Positions 1-8,593 of a stretch of 64,000 bases of DNA are shown here, piece after piece. Position 1 is the stretch's first letter; each line of letters starts with the position of its first letter. The notes beneath the pieces were generated by a model. The model did not search any database. It worked only from the letters and a program-made list of their open reading frames with translations, and was not told the origin of the DNA. The position numbers and the translations under genes are program-made. The DNA is from Labedella endophytica. Lineage in GTDB: Bacteria; Actinomycetota; Actinomycetes; Actinomycetales; Microbacteriaceae. Location: positions 992,001-1,056,000 of the forward strand of contig NZ_RZGZ01000002.1 of NCBI RefSeq assembly GCF_003990045.1, written 5' to 3'.

Positions 1-491
1 TGAGATCCGATGACCGGCGCGAGGATGGGCGCGAGCCCGTTGACGAGTGCGAGCCGCGACAGCATCCGAACGAGCGGCTTGCCGCCGAAGAGGTCGCGCA
101 CCATCGCCATCGCGACGACACCGCCGGCGGCGGCTCCCGCTCCCTGAAGCACCCGGAAGACGCCGAGCCACACGATGTCGGGCGACAGGATCACGCCGAT
201 CGAGGCGATGATGTGAACGCTCGTGGCCAGGAGCAGCGGTAGCCGTCGACCGACCTTGTCGCTCCAGGGCCCCATGAAGAGCTGCCCGACGGCGAAGCCG
301 ATGGTCGTGCCGGTGAGCGTGAGCTGGATGAGCGCGGCACTCACGTTCAGGTCGTCCTCGAGCACAGGGAAGGCCGGCAGGTAGAGGTCGATGGTGAAGG
401 GTCCGAGGGCCGTGAGGGCACCGAGGACGAGGATGTAGACGACGCGCTGTCGGCGGGACAGCGAATCGCCGGGGTGAACGACGGTCGTCAC
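1..491 (-). CDS. Bcr/CflA-type MFS drug exporter, partial (C-terminus outside window)
   Basis: Only the first 163 codons are present; the rest lies beyond base 1. The reading starts at a GTG (VTTVVHPGDSLSRRQ). The first helix contains GPFTIDLYLPAFP, the signature of the Bcr/CflA/DHA1 proton-driven drug efflux family. The loop 2-3 motif GPWSDKVGRR is the MFS motif A, and helix 4 carries VFRVLQGAGAAAG. It is expected in the cytoplasmic membrane exporting small toxic compounds. The ribosome binding site is weak (GAAAG about 14 bases upstream), so the exact start is tentative. The next gene on this strand, metB, ends at 652, so this gene is probably transcribed separately. Substrate unknown. Confidence 0.85.
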   Translation of the reverse strand, partial: MTTVVHPGDSLSRRQRVVYILVLGALTALGPFTIDLYLPAFPVLEDDLNVSAALIQLTLTGTTIGFAVGQLFMGPWSDKVGRRLPLLLATSVHIIASIGVILSPDIVWLGVFRVLQGAGAAAGGVVAMAMVRDLFGGKPLVRMLSRLALVNGLAPILAPVIGS

Positions 492-651
492 GAAACGGCT
501 TTCAGAAAGGAGGGCGGGAACGGGAGCGGATCGAGCGGCTCGTCGCCTCGGGGCGCGAGCGGGCCACTGCTCGCCTTCAGTCTATCGAATCGTTTCGAGC
601 CACGCCCGAGCGCGACCAGGATCGCCCCGACGGAAGCCGCGGGACGCGTCC

Positions 652-1836
652 TCAGCGCTGCTTGACGGCCCGCGCGAGAGCCTGGTCGACGTCGGCGATG
701 AGCTCGTCGCCGTCCTCGAGGCCCACGGACAGGCGCACGACGTTCTCCGGCACGGCCAGCTCGGTGCCCGCCACCGACGCGTGGGTCATGGCCGACGGGT
801 AGTTCACGAGCGACTCGATGCCGCCGAGCGATTCAGCGAGCTGGAAGAGGCGGGTCTTCTCCGCGAAGCGACGGGCGACCCGTTCCCCTCCGACGACGGC
901 GATCGAGAGCATCCCACCGAAGCGGGACATCTGCGATGCGGCGATCGCGTGGCCGGGGTGCGACGACAGGCCGGGGTAGTACACCGTCTCGACGGCGGAG
1001 TGTCCGTCGAGGAACTCCGCGAGTCGACCGGCGTTCTCCGAGTGGCGCTGCATCCTCACGTCGAGGGTCTTGATGCCTCGCGTCGTGAGCCACGCCTCCA
1101 TGGGTGCCGCGATGGCACCCGCGGCGAACTGCAGGAAGCGCACCTTCTCCGCGAGGCCGTCGTCGTCGAGGACGAGAGCGCCGCCGATGACGTCCGAGTG
1201 GCCGCCGAGGTACTTCGTCGTCGAGTGCACGACCACGTCGGCCCCGAGCCCGAGGGGGCGCTGGAGCGCCGGCGAGGCGAAGGTGTTGTCCACGACCGCG
1301 AGCACGCCGGCACCGTGGGCGAGCTCCGTGAGCTCGGCGATGTCGCTGACCTTCATGAGCGGGTTCGAGGGCGTCTCGATCCACAGGAGCTTCGTCTCCG
1401 GTCGGATGGCCTTCTGCACGGCGCGCAGGTCGCCGAGGTCGACGACCGTGTGCGCCACACCCCACTCGCCGAAGACGCGGTTCACGAGGCGGTAGGTACC
1501 GCCGTAGACGTCGTTACCGATCACGATGTGATCTCCGGGCCGCACGACGGCACGGAGCAGGGCGTCTTCGGCCGCGAGGCCGGAGGAGAACGCCAGGCCG
1601 TGGGAACCGCCTTCGAGCGCCGCGAGCTGCTTCTCGAGCGCCGTGCGCGTGGGGTTCGCGCTCCGACCGTACTCGTACCCGCCACGCAGCCCGCCGATGC
1701 CGTCCTGCACGAACGTGGAGGACTGGAAGATCGGTGGGATGACCGCGCCCGTGGCGCGATCGTGGTCCTGACCGGCATGGATGGCGCGCGTCGCGAACGC
1801 CGCGGATCCGTGAGCTGACTTCTTCTTCTTCGCCAT
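652..1836 (-). CDS. metB: Cystathionine gamma-synthase / gamma-lyase (PLP-dependent transsulfuration enzyme)
   Basis: A 394-residue Cys/Met-metabolism PLP enzyme of full family length. It carries the YEYGRSANPT cofactor/substrate segment (about 54-63), ETPSNP (154-159), DNTF (183-186) and STTKYLGGHSD with the Schiff-base lysine at about 208. The ATG is chosen because AGGAGA lies eight bases upstream and the MAKKKK start is compact; an in-frame upstream extension has no ribosome site. It follows the CBS gene by 31 bases on the same strand, so the two form a transsulfuration operon. Sequence alone does not decide between gamma-synthase (homoserine ester plus cysteine to cystathionine) and gamma-lyase (cystathionine to cysteine); pairing with CBS favours reverse transsulfuration or a dual role. 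Confidence 0.92.
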   Translation of the reverse strand: MAKKKKSAHGSAAFATRAIHAGQDHDRATGAVIPPIFQSSTFVQDGIGGLRGGYEYGRSANPTRTALEKQLAALEGGSHGLAFSSGLAAEDALLRAVVRPGDHIVIGNDVYGGTYRLVNRVFGEWGVAHTVVDLGDLRAVQKAIRPETKLLWIETPSNPLMKVSDIAELTELAHGAGVLAVVDNTFASPALQRPLGLGADVVVHSTTKYLGGHSDVIGGALVLDDDGLAEKVRFLQFAAGAIAAPMEAWLTTRGIKTLDVRMQRHSENAGRLAEFLDGHSAVETVYYPGLSSHPGHAIAASQMSRFGGMLSIAVVGGERVARRFAEKTRLFQLAESLGGIESLVNYPSAMTHASVAGTELAVPENVVRLSVGLEDGDELIADVDQALARAVKQR

Positions 1837-1867
1837 CGTGTTCTCCTGACGGTCGCGAGCGGGATCT

Positions 1868-3232
1868 CTACTCGCCGAGGAAGGCGAGGAGGTCGTGACG
1901 GGTGACGACGGCGTGGGGCTTGCCGTCGAGGGTGACGAGCAGGGCATCGGAGGTCGCGAGGGCCGCGCGGACGGCGGCGACGGACTCGCCCGAGCCGATG
2001 ATCGGGAGCGGGTCGGAGATCACCGTCGAGACGGCGTCCGACATCTTCGTGTGGCCGGAGAAGACACTCTCGAGCAGCGATCGCTCGGAGACCGCACCGA
2101 CCACCTCGCCCATCACGACGGGCGGCTCGGCGGTGAGCACGGGCAGCTGGCTGACCCCGAATTCGCTCATCACGGCGATCGCGTCGCGCACGGTGTCGAT
2201 CGGGTGGGCGTGGACGAGAGCGGGGATCGCGCCGCCCTTCGCCGACACGACGTCGGCGACGGTGGCACCCTCGGCCTCCTCGAGGAAGCCGTACGAACGC
2301 ATCCACGTGTCGTTGAAGATCTTGCCGAGGTAGCCCCGTCCGCCGTCGGGCAGGAGCACGACGACCACGGCATCGGCCGGGAGGTCACGGGCCGCCCGGA
2401 GCGCGGCGACGACGGCCATGCCGCTGGAACCGCCGACGAGCATGCCCTCCTCGCGGGCGAGACGCCGCGTCATCGCGAACGACTCCGCGTCGGTCACGGG
2501 GATGACCTCGTCCACGACCGACGGGTCGTATGCGCCCGGCCAGAAGTCCTCGCCGACACCCTCGACGAGGTACGGGCGCCCGGTGCCGCCCGAGTACACG
2601 CTGCCCTCGGGGTCTGCCCCGATGATGCGGACCGTGTCGCCGGCGACCTCGCGGAGGTAGCGGCCGGTGCCGGAGATCGTGCCGCCCGTGCCGACCCCGG
2701 CGATGAAGTGGGTGATCTTTCCGTCGGTATCGCGCCAGATCTCGGGACCCGTGGTCTCGTAGTGGCTGCGCGGACCGTTCGGGTTCGCGTACTGGTTGGG
2801 CTTGAAGGCGCCGGGGATCTCCGCGGTGAGCCGGTCGGAGACGCTGTAGTAGGACTCGGGGTGATCGGGCGCGACGGCCGTCGGCGTCACGACGATCTCG
2901 GCTCCGTAGGCGGTGAGCACGTTCCTCTTGTCCTCGCCGACCTTGTCGGGCAGGACGAAGACGCAGCGGTACCCGCGCTGCTGCGCGACGAGGGCGAGGC
3001 CGACGCCGGTGTTGCCCGAGGTCGGCTCCACGATCGTGCCGCCGGGGAGGAGCTTGCCCTCGGCCTCGGCCGCATCGATGATCCGGCTCGCGATCCGGTC
3101 CTTCGCGGACCCGCCCGGGTTCATGTATTCGACCTTCGCGAGCACGGTCGCGGCGATGCCGTCGGTCACCGAGTTCAGCCGGACGAGCGGGGTGTCGCCG
3201 ACGAGGTCGAGGATGGTCTGTGCGTACTTCAT
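1868..3232 (-). CDS. cbs: Cystathionine beta-synthase with C-terminal CBS domain pair
   Basis: A 454-residue fold-type II PLP enzyme that condenses serine (or O-acetylserine) with homocysteine. The PLP lysine is K44 in NPGGSAKDR, SGNTGVGLA contacts the cofactor, and GVGTGGTISGTGRY is the phosphate-binding loop. The last 110-120 residues form two CBS repeats (VHAHPIDTVRDAIAVMSEFG... and a second one ending at the C-terminus), which usually sense adenosyl ligands. The ATG has AAGGA eight bases upstream; a longer open frame upstream is proline/arginine-rich and non-coding in appearance. It is first in an operon with metB. The 245-base gap upstream presumably holds its promoter. Confidence 0.93.
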   Translation of the reverse strand: MKYAQTILDLVGDTPLVRLNSVTDGIAATVLAKVEYMNPGGSAKDRIASRIIDAAEAEGKLLPGGTIVEPTSGNTGVGLALVAQQRGYRCVFVLPDKVGEDKRNVLTAYGAEIVVTPTAVAPDHPESYYSVSDRLTAEIPGAFKPNQYANPNGPRSHYETTGPEIWRDTDGKITHFIAGVGTGGTISGTGRYLREVAGDTVRIIGADPEGSVYSGGTGRPYLVEGVGEDFWPGAYDPSVVDEVIPVTDAESFAMTRRLAREEGMLVGGSSGMAVVAALRAARDLPADAVVVVLLPDGGRGYLGKIFNDTWMRSYGFLEEAEGATVADVVSAKGGAIPALVHAHPIDTVRDAIAVMSEFGVSQLPVLTAEPPVVMGEVVGAVSERSLLESVFSGHTKMSDAVSTVISDPLPIIGSGESVAAVRAALATSDALLVTLDGKPHAVVTRHDLLAFLGE

Positions 3233-3477
3233 CTGAGGAGTCCTTGCGTCGCTGGTGTCCGTGGCGCCTTCGCGCGGACGGGGTCGTTCGAGATGACTAA
3301 CGACAGCGACGACAGGACACGGAGGACGGCACCCGACCACTCTAGACGGTGGCCCCCGCGGCCCGGTGAACGTGACGGAGAGGTGCCTCGCACAGGGTTC
3401 ACGTCCATTCGAGGGAATACACAGCGCGATCACCTAGTTTGGTAGGTGGATTGTGACCCCGTGACTGAGAGGCCCCC
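3233..3477. promoter_or_regulatory. Divergent intergenic region between cbs and the DUF3105 gene
   Basis: The 245 bases must hold promoters for both directions. A small hairpin CACCTA-N6-TAGGTG lies at 3431-3448, about 30 bases before the GTG of the DUF3105 gene. No convincing SAM or other methionine riboswitch fold was recognised. Confidence 0.4.
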
Positions 3478-4176
3478 GTGACCCCCAAGCAGCAGCCGCC
3501 CGGCTCGCCCGTCCCGCCGTCGGTGAAGAAGCAGAGCGTCAAGGAGCAGCGAGCCGCTCAACGCTCTGAGAAGGTCGAGGCGTACAAGAAGGAGCAGGCG
3601 CGCAAGGCACGCAACCGCCGCATCGGGATCTGGTCCGCGGTCGTCGGTAGCCTCGCGATCGTGGCCCTCGTCGTCACGACGATCGTGCTCACGGCCCCGC
3701 AGAGCGCCTCGTACACCGCGGGAGGCTCGGGCGCCGAGATCGAGGGCGTCGAGACCTTCGAGAACACCGCTGGTCACGTGGAGGGTGCCGTGACGTATGC
3801 GCAGACCCCGCCCGCCGGTGGCGAGCACAACCCGTACTGGTTGAACTGCGGCGTCTACAGCGAGCAGCCCCCGAGCGAGAACGCGGTCCACTCGCTCGAG
3901 CACGGTGCCATCTGGGTCACTTACGACCCGTCGATGAGCGACGACGAGGTGTCGACGCTGCGCGAGAAGCTCCCGTCCACCTACGTCGTCCTGTCGCCGT
4001 ACGAAGGGCTCCCGAGCCCCGTCGTCCTGAGCGGCTGGAACGTGCAGCTGCAGGTCGACTCGGTCGACGACTCCCGCATCGCCGACTTCATGGAGGAGTA
4101 CTGGCGCAGCAATGACGTGCCCGAGCCCGGCGCCTCGTGCTCCGGTGCCGTCGACGGCCCCGGCAAGGTGAGCTGA
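3478..4176 (+). CDS. DUF3105 single-pass membrane protein
   Basis: A 232-residue protein with a charged, lysine/arginine-rich cytosolic N-terminus (1-48), one membrane helix at about 50-72, and an extracytoplasmic DUF3105 domain. The domain has the family hallmark GEHNPYWLNCGVY (115-127) followed by AVHSLEHGAIWVTYDP (136-151), giving conserved His and Cys residues (H117, C124, H138, H142) that could bind a metal. GTG start preceded by GAGAGG. It ends five bases before the DUF305 gene, so they are almost certainly co-transcribed. The biochemical function of DUF3105 is not established; conserved His/Cys and the DUF305 partner suggest metal handling outside the membrane (inference). Confidence 0.85.
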   Translation: MTPKQQPPGSPVPPSVKKQSVKEQRAAQRSEKVEAYKKEQARKARNRRIGIWSAVVGSLAIVALVVTTIVLTAPQSASYTAGGSGAEIEGVETFENTAGHVEGAVTYAQTPPAGGEHNPYWLNCGVYSEQPPSENAVHSLEHGAIWVTYDPSMSDDEVSTLREKLPSTYVVLSPYEGLPSPVVLSGWNVQLQVDSVDDSRIADFMEEYWRSNDVPEPGASCSGAVDGPGKVS

Positions 4177-4181
4177 CCTCG

Positions 4182-4931
4182 GTGACCGATACGAGGCCGA
4201 CCGCCGCGGGTGACGGCACGGAGGTCGATGACCGTTCCGGTGACGGCAGAGCCCCGGCGCGTCGCCGCTCGCCCGTGGCGGTGGCCGTGATCGCGCTCCT
4301 CGTCGTCCTCGCCGTCGCGGCGGTCTCGTTCTCCGTCGGCCGACTGTCGACCCTCGGCGAGGCGACCCCCACCGATACGAGTGCCGAGGCCGGTTTCTCG
4401 CGCGATATGCAGACCCACCACAATCAGGGTGTCGAGCTCGCCTTCATCATCCGCGACCGCTCGGATTCGGAGGACGTGCGGACACTCGCCTACGACATCG
4501 CGACGACGCAGGCCACCCAGTCGGGCATGATGTACGGCTGGCTGCAGGAGTGGGGACTCTCCCAGGCCGGGTCGGAGCCGACCATGACGTGGATGACGAG
4601 GCCGGCTCTCGACGGTGCCGTGGGCCACGACCACTCGGCGGAATCCGTCGCCCACGAGCCCGGAGCACCGATGCCGGGCCTCGCCACGGACGCGCAGATC
4701 ACCGAGCTGGAGTCCCTCGACGGCGCCGAGGCGGAGGTCTACTTCCTCCAGCTCATGATCGCGCACCACAAGGGCGCGGTCGACATGGCCGTGGCCGTGC
4801 TCGACCGCAGCAGCAACTCCACGGTGACGACCTTCGCGAACGGCGTCGTCTCCAGCCAGGAGTCGGAGATCGATCTCATGGAGTCCATGCTCGAGAAGCG
4901 CGGCGCGACGGACGAGCTCCCGCCCTCCTGA
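4182..4931 (+). CDS. DUF305 membrane-anchored protein (CopM-like metal-binding family)
   Basis: A 249-residue protein with one membrane helix at about 31-53 and an external four-helix DUF305 domain. The domain has its two diagnostic halves, FSRDMQTHHNQGVELA (72-87) and MIAHHKGAVDMA (192-203), each with a Met-x-x-His-His type metal site. A Met/His-rich stretch lies between them (MMYGW, GHDHSAE). The cyanobacterial DUF305 protein CopM binds copper, so a periplasmic-side copper or silver role is plausible but unproven here. The GTG start five bases after the DUF3105 stop is preferred to an in-frame start inside that gene because the latter adds a basic, non-conserved tail. Confidence 0.85.
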   Translation: MTDTRPTAAGDGTEVDDRSGDGRAPARRRSPVAVAVIALLVVLAVAAVSFSVGRLSTLGEATPTDTSAEAGFSRDMQTHHNQGVELAFIIRDRSDSEDVRTLAYDIATTQATQSGMMYGWLQEWGLSQAGSEPTMTWMTRPALDGAVGHDHSAESVAHEPGAPMPGLATDAQITELESLDGAEAEVYFLQLMIAHHKGAVDMAVAVLDRSSNSTVTTFANGVVSSQESEIDLMESMLEKRGATDELPPS

Positions 4932-5329
4932 CGCTCTCCCGGCCCCGTTCCTCCCCCGAGTTGGCGCAAAGCGTCTCCGGATCAGCTATCAGACGACACA
5001 ACGCGACCACACGGTTCTCCGGCGCCCGCCGCATTCCCTCGCACTGACGCAACACGTCGCGCGGCGCGACCTCAGTCGACATGATGCGTCCATCCCACCC
5101 CGCACCCCGCTACTTCGCCCGAGTTGCCGCATATCGTCGCCCAATCCGACCCCGGAGGACACAACCCGTCCACCCGGGTTCGGCGAGCTTCCGGGCGGGC
5201 GAAACACGACCGACTCGGAGGCGCTGATCCACCCGCGACCCGTCGTCCACAGGTCGCCGCCTGCTTCATCATCCGGATGAGGCTCGATTCGTCGCTGACT
5301 CGGCACCCGAAACGCGCGAGGGTGCCTGC
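4932..5329. repeat. Intergenic region with three copies of a 51-54 bp repeat (4955-5008, 5043-5093, 5118-5171)
   Basis: No gene is visible in these 398 bases. Copies one and three align over 54 bases without gaps (shared CCCGAGTTG-CGCA-A-CGTC and GACACAAC-CG-CC). The middle copy is a variant (CTGACGCAACACGTCGC ... CGACATGATGCGTCCAT). Related copies lie at 6392-6442 and 6465-6517 on the other side of the next gene. Each unit has partly complementary ends and can form an imperfect hairpin. Confidence 0.6.
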
Positions 5330-6292
5330 ATGCGTCCACGTCCCCTTCCTCCTGCTCTCCCCGCGATCTTCTCGACGACCGAGGCCCGCTCACTCGGAGT
5401 GACGCCGGGTCGATTGCGGTCACCCGATCTCGTCATTCCCTTCCGTGGCGTCCGGTGGTTGCTCGACGATCTTCCTCGCGATCCGACACCGGCTCAGGTA
5501 TTCGATGGTCGCATTCAGGCCTACGCGACGAGGATGTCGGACGACGAGTTCTTCAGCCACGAGACGGCCGCCGCTCTCTGGAATCTGCCGGTCAGGCTCT
5601 CCGCGTTCGATCGGGAGCCACTTCACGTCTCGGTGCGTCACCCGCTGCGAGCGCCGCGAACACGAGGTGTCCGCGGCCACCAGGTTCGCGAACACCTCGC
5701 GAGGGTCGTCGACCTGCACGGCGTCAAGGTGACCGATCCAGTGAGCACATGGGCCATGCTGGCCCAGCGGTACGGTGTGGTCGAACTGGTCTGTCTCGGG
5801 GACGCCCTGATCCGCGATCTCCCCGACCCTGGTCGGCCCCTCGTGCACTCGCGACCGGAGCCGATCGCCACCCGCTTCGATCTCCTGAGAGCAATCGAGG
5901 CCGGTCCGCGCCCGGGCCGCCCTCGGCTCGAACGAGCGGCCGAATTGATGAGCGAACGGAGTCGCTCCCCCGCAGAATCACGCACACGGCTTCTACTCGC
6001 CGAGGCGGGTCTCCCGACTCCAGAGCTCAATACGGACGTCCATGACGGATCCGGTCGATTCGTCGCGAACGTCGACTTCGCGTTCCCACGATTTCTCGTC
6101 GCCGTCGAGTACGAAGGCGACCACCATCGGATCGACCACGACCAGTTCAGAAGAGACATCGAACGCATTGAACGGATGTCGTCACTCGGCTGGCGGATCG
6201 TGCGGCTCGTTTCTGCCCACGTCTACGCGAACCCGGATGAGGCCGCTCGTCGTGTCAGAGGCGCGCTTCACGAACGAGGCTGGCGGGGCTGA
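5330..6292 (+). CDS. AbiEi-like N-domain with C-terminal DUF559/Vsr-like nuclease domain
   Basis: A 320-residue protein of a type common in Actinobacteria. The N-terminal 200 residues resemble AbiEi antitoxin/transcriptional-regulator-like proteins (ARSLGVTPGRLR winged-helix start, SHETAAALWNLP). The C-terminal 110 residues look like a DUF559/very-short-patch-repair type endonuclease fold: SPAESRTR with E216, VDFAFP with D249, VEYEGDHH with E260/E262, and RRDIERIERMSSLGWRIVRL. The acidic residues match a PD-(D/E)XK arrangement. ATG with GAGGG seven bases upstream. No neighbouring toxin gene is present, and repeat copies bracket the gene, so it may be an independently moving unit. Function unproven. 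Confidence 0.75.
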   Translation: MRPRPLPPALPAIFSTTEARSLGVTPGRLRSPDLVIPFRGVRWLLDDLPRDPTPAQVFDGRIQAYATRMSDDEFFSHETAAALWNLPVRLSAFDREPLHVSVRHPLRAPRTRGVRGHQVREHLARVVDLHGVKVTDPVSTWAMLAQRYGVVELVCLGDALIRDLPDPGRPLVHSRPEPIATRFDLLRAIEAGPRPGRPRLERAAELMSERSRSPAESRTRLLLAEAGLPTPELNTDVHDGSGRFVANVDFAFPRFLVAVEYEGDHHRIDHDQFRRDIERIERMSSLGWRIVRLVSAHVYANPDEAARRVRGALHERGWRG

Positions 6293-6552
6293 CTGCTCAC
6301 GCTCCATCACCGCACGGCGCACTGCTTAGCCGGTCCGCGGGGCGGCCCGGCCGGACGGTCTCCTGCCTACCCGAGAGACAGCCTCCACGAGGTGGACGCG
6401 AGACGTCGTCCGCGAGAGATGGAGCCGACGAAATGCGTCCACCCGAGTGCTTCCCAGGGACGGAGTGGACGCGAGATGTCGCGCGCGCCCTATCGAGGCG
6501 ACAGTTTGCGTCAACTCTCCGCGGGAAAAGTTGGGGAAGGGGCGAGGGCGGG
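6293..6552. repeat. Intergenic region with two further copies of the 51 bp hairpin repeat (6392-6442, 6465-6517)
   Basis: Both copies begin GTGGACGCGAGA-GTCG. The first ends GCGTCCAC, a perfect complement of its start; the second ends GCGTCAAC, giving a near-complementary hairpin. They are 73 bases apart and inverted relative to the copies left of the nuclease gene. A short IR TCCAC-GAG-GTGGA precedes the first copy. No gene is seen. Confidence 0.6.
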
Positions 6553-8415
6553 CTAGAGGGCGCCGGTGCGCTGCTCGGTGTGCATGCGAGCGTAGATGCC
6601 GTCGTGGGCGAGGAGTTCCGCGTGCGTGCCGCGCTCGACGATCCGGCCGGCGTCCACCACCATGATCACGTCGGCGTCCACGATGGTCGAGAGCCGGTGG
6701 GCGATCGCGATCGTCGTCCGGCCCGTCGATGCCGCCTCGAGGGCGTTCTGCACGACGCGCTCCGAGATCGAGTCGAGGGCGCTCGTGGCCTCATCGAGCA
6801 CGAGGACCGCCGGGTCCTTGAGGAGCACGCGGGCGATCGCGATCCGCTGCTTCTCGCCGCCGGACAACCGGTAGCCCCGCTCCCCCACGATCGTGTCGTA
6901 CCCGTCCGGGAAGGACACGATCGTCTGATGGATGTTGGCGGCGATCGCGGCCGCCCGTAGTTCCTCGTCGGTGGCCTCGGGCCGGGCGTACCGCAGGTTC
7001 TCCGCGATCGAGGCGTGGAAGAGCGACGTCTCCTGCGACACGATGCCGATGTGGGATACGAGCGAGTCCTGGGTGAGGTCGCGGACGTCGGCACCGGCGA
7101 ACGAGACCGAGCCGCTCACGGCGTCGTAGAAACGGGGGACGAGGTACGAGACGGTCGTCTTGCCCGCCCCGCTCGGACCGACGAAGGCCGCGAACTGACC
7201 CGGCTCGATGCGGAAGGACACCCCGTCGAGGGTGGGCCGGGCGTCTTCCGACGCGTCGGGGTAGCGGAAGGCGACGTCCGAGAACTCCACGAGTCCGAGC
7301 GGCCCCGGGGCCTCCTCGACGGTGATCGCGTCCGCCTTGTCCGTCACCCGTGGCCGCAGGTCGAGGTACTCGAAGATGCGCGCGAAGAGGGCGCCGGACG
7401 TCTGCACGTCGAGGCCCACGCGCATGAGCGCCATGAGGGGGAACAGCAGCCGCGACTGCACGGTCGTGAACGCGACGATGGTTCCGGCCGTCACTCCCGT
7501 GCCGCCGCCGGCGATGAGCCACCCGGACACGAGGTAGACCACGGCAGGGATCGATGACAGGAAGATGCTCACCATCGCGAAGAACCACTGGCCGCTCATC
7601 GCCTGCCGCACCTGCAGGGTGATCTGGGTGTCGTTCGCCCCGCGGTACCGTTCGATCTCGCTGTGCTGCCGGTTGAAACTCTTGGAGAGGAGGATCCCCG
7701 ACACCCCGAGGGTCTCCTGAGTGATCGCCGTCATGTCGGAGAGCGACTCCTGCGTCTGCGTCGCGATCCGCGCGCGCACCTGGCCCACGCGCCTCTGAGC
7801 GGCGACGAGCACGGGCATGAGGACGAGGGCGACAATCGTGAGGCGCCAGTCGATGAGGAGCATCGCGACGATGGCCGCGAGCACGTTGACGGTGTTCCCG
7901 AGCACGCTCGAGACCGTGTTCGTGAGCACGCTCGCCACGCCGCCCACGTCGTTCTGCAGCCGTGACTGGATGATTCCCGTCTTCGTGTGCGTGAAGAAGC
8001 TGAGCTCCATGGACTGCAGCTTGCTGAATAACTCGACACGCAGCGATCCCATGACCTTGTTGCCGACCGTCGCCGTGAGGTAGCTCTGCCACACGCCGAG
8101 CCCGCTCGTCACGATGAAGATCGCGATCATGATGATGACGATCCGGGCGAGTGCCTCCAGGTTCGGACCCCCCTCCGCGGGGAAGAGCCCCACATCGAAT
8201 GCCTGCTCGACGAGAAGCGGCGGGATCACCGACAGTCCGGCGGCCACGACCACGAGGATCCCCGTGATGATCAACTGCGTCCGATAGGGACGGAACAGGC
8301 CGCTGATGCGCCGGAAGAGTCCCGGGATCTTCGGTGCCTCGGCGTTGAGAGCGCGCTGCATGGACTCGTCGCTCGCGCTCACCCGGGCGCGCGGCCCGCC
8401 GCCCCGCATACTCAT
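6553..8415 (-). CDS. ABC exporter, fused membrane and ATPase domains (half-transporter)
   Basis: A 620-residue half-transporter. Residues about 35-345 form the type I exporter transmembrane domain with six helices. The C-terminal ATPase domain has Walker A GPSGAGKTT, the signature LSGGEKQRIAIARVLL, Walker B VLVLDEATSALD and the switch AHRLSTI. It should act as a homodimer or heterodimer exporting a drug, lipid or peptide; the substrate cannot be read from sequence. Two ATGs two codons apart (8415 and 8409) are possible starts and neither has a strong ribosome site. It is separated by hairpins from the sugar permease operon upstream and so is probably its own unit. Confidence 0.93.
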   Translation of the reverse strand: MSMRGGGPRARVSASDESMQRALNAEAPKIPGLFRRISGLFRPYRTQLIITGILVVVAAGLSVIPPLLVEQAFDVGLFPAEGGPNLEALARIVIIMIAIFIVTSGLGVWQSYLTATVGNKVMGSLRVELFSKLQSMELSFFTHTKTGIIQSRLQNDVGGVASVLTNTVSSVLGNTVNVLAAIVAMLLIDWRLTIVALVLMPVLVAAQRRVGQVRARIATQTQESLSDMTAITQETLGVSGILLSKSFNRQHSEIERYRGANDTQITLQVRQAMSGQWFFAMVSIFLSSIPAVVYLVSGWLIAGGGTGVTAGTIVAFTTVQSRLLFPLMALMRVGLDVQTSGALFARIFEYLDLRPRVTDKADAITVEEAPGPLGLVEFSDVAFRYPDASEDARPTLDGVSFRIEPGQFAAFVGPSGAGKTTVSYLVPRFYDAVSGSVSFAGADVRDLTQDSLVSHIGIVSQETSLFHASIAENLRYARPEATDEELRAAAIAANIHQTIVSFPDGYDTIVGERGYRLSGGEKQRIAIARVLLKDPAVLVLDEATSALDSISERVVQNALEAASTGRTTIAIAHRLSTIVDADVIMVVDAGRIVERGTHAELLAHDGIYARMHTEQRTGAL

Positions 8416-8469
8416 ACGCTCACATTACGTCTCGCGTCGGGTCGCTCCGGCCGGTTGCGCGGTGAGCGG

Positions 8470-8566
8470 ACGCGACGCGCCGGTCCCGCCGAAGCGAGTC
8501 CGGCGCGACGCCACCACGACACCGCGGAGACGACGAACGGCGGCGGACCCCATCGTCCGCCGCCGT
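8470..8566 (-). terminator. Hairpins closing the sugar ABC operon
   Basis: ACGGCGGCGGAC at 8537-8548 pairs perfectly with 8555-8566 across a six-base loop, 28 bases beyond the stop of the sugar permease. A second, weaker GC-rich hairpin lies at 8475-8510. No U-run follows. Confidence 0.6.
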
Positions 8567-8593
8567 CGCTCGTCCCCCCTGTCGGAGCCCGGA

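Noticed and set aside
781-1818. Long open frame on the plus strand opposite metB
   Set aside because: Arg/Glu/Val/His-rich translation with no domain sense. It mirrors the high-GC third-position pattern of the real minus-strand gene.
1895-3445. 516-codon open frame opposite cbs
   Set aside because: The opposite strand carries an intact PLP enzyme with all motifs. This frame has the composition expected of antisense reading.
3233-3477. SAM riboswitch upstream of the transsulfuration operon
   Set aside because: No conserved SAM-I, SAM-II or SAM-IV core could be recognised by eye in either strand.
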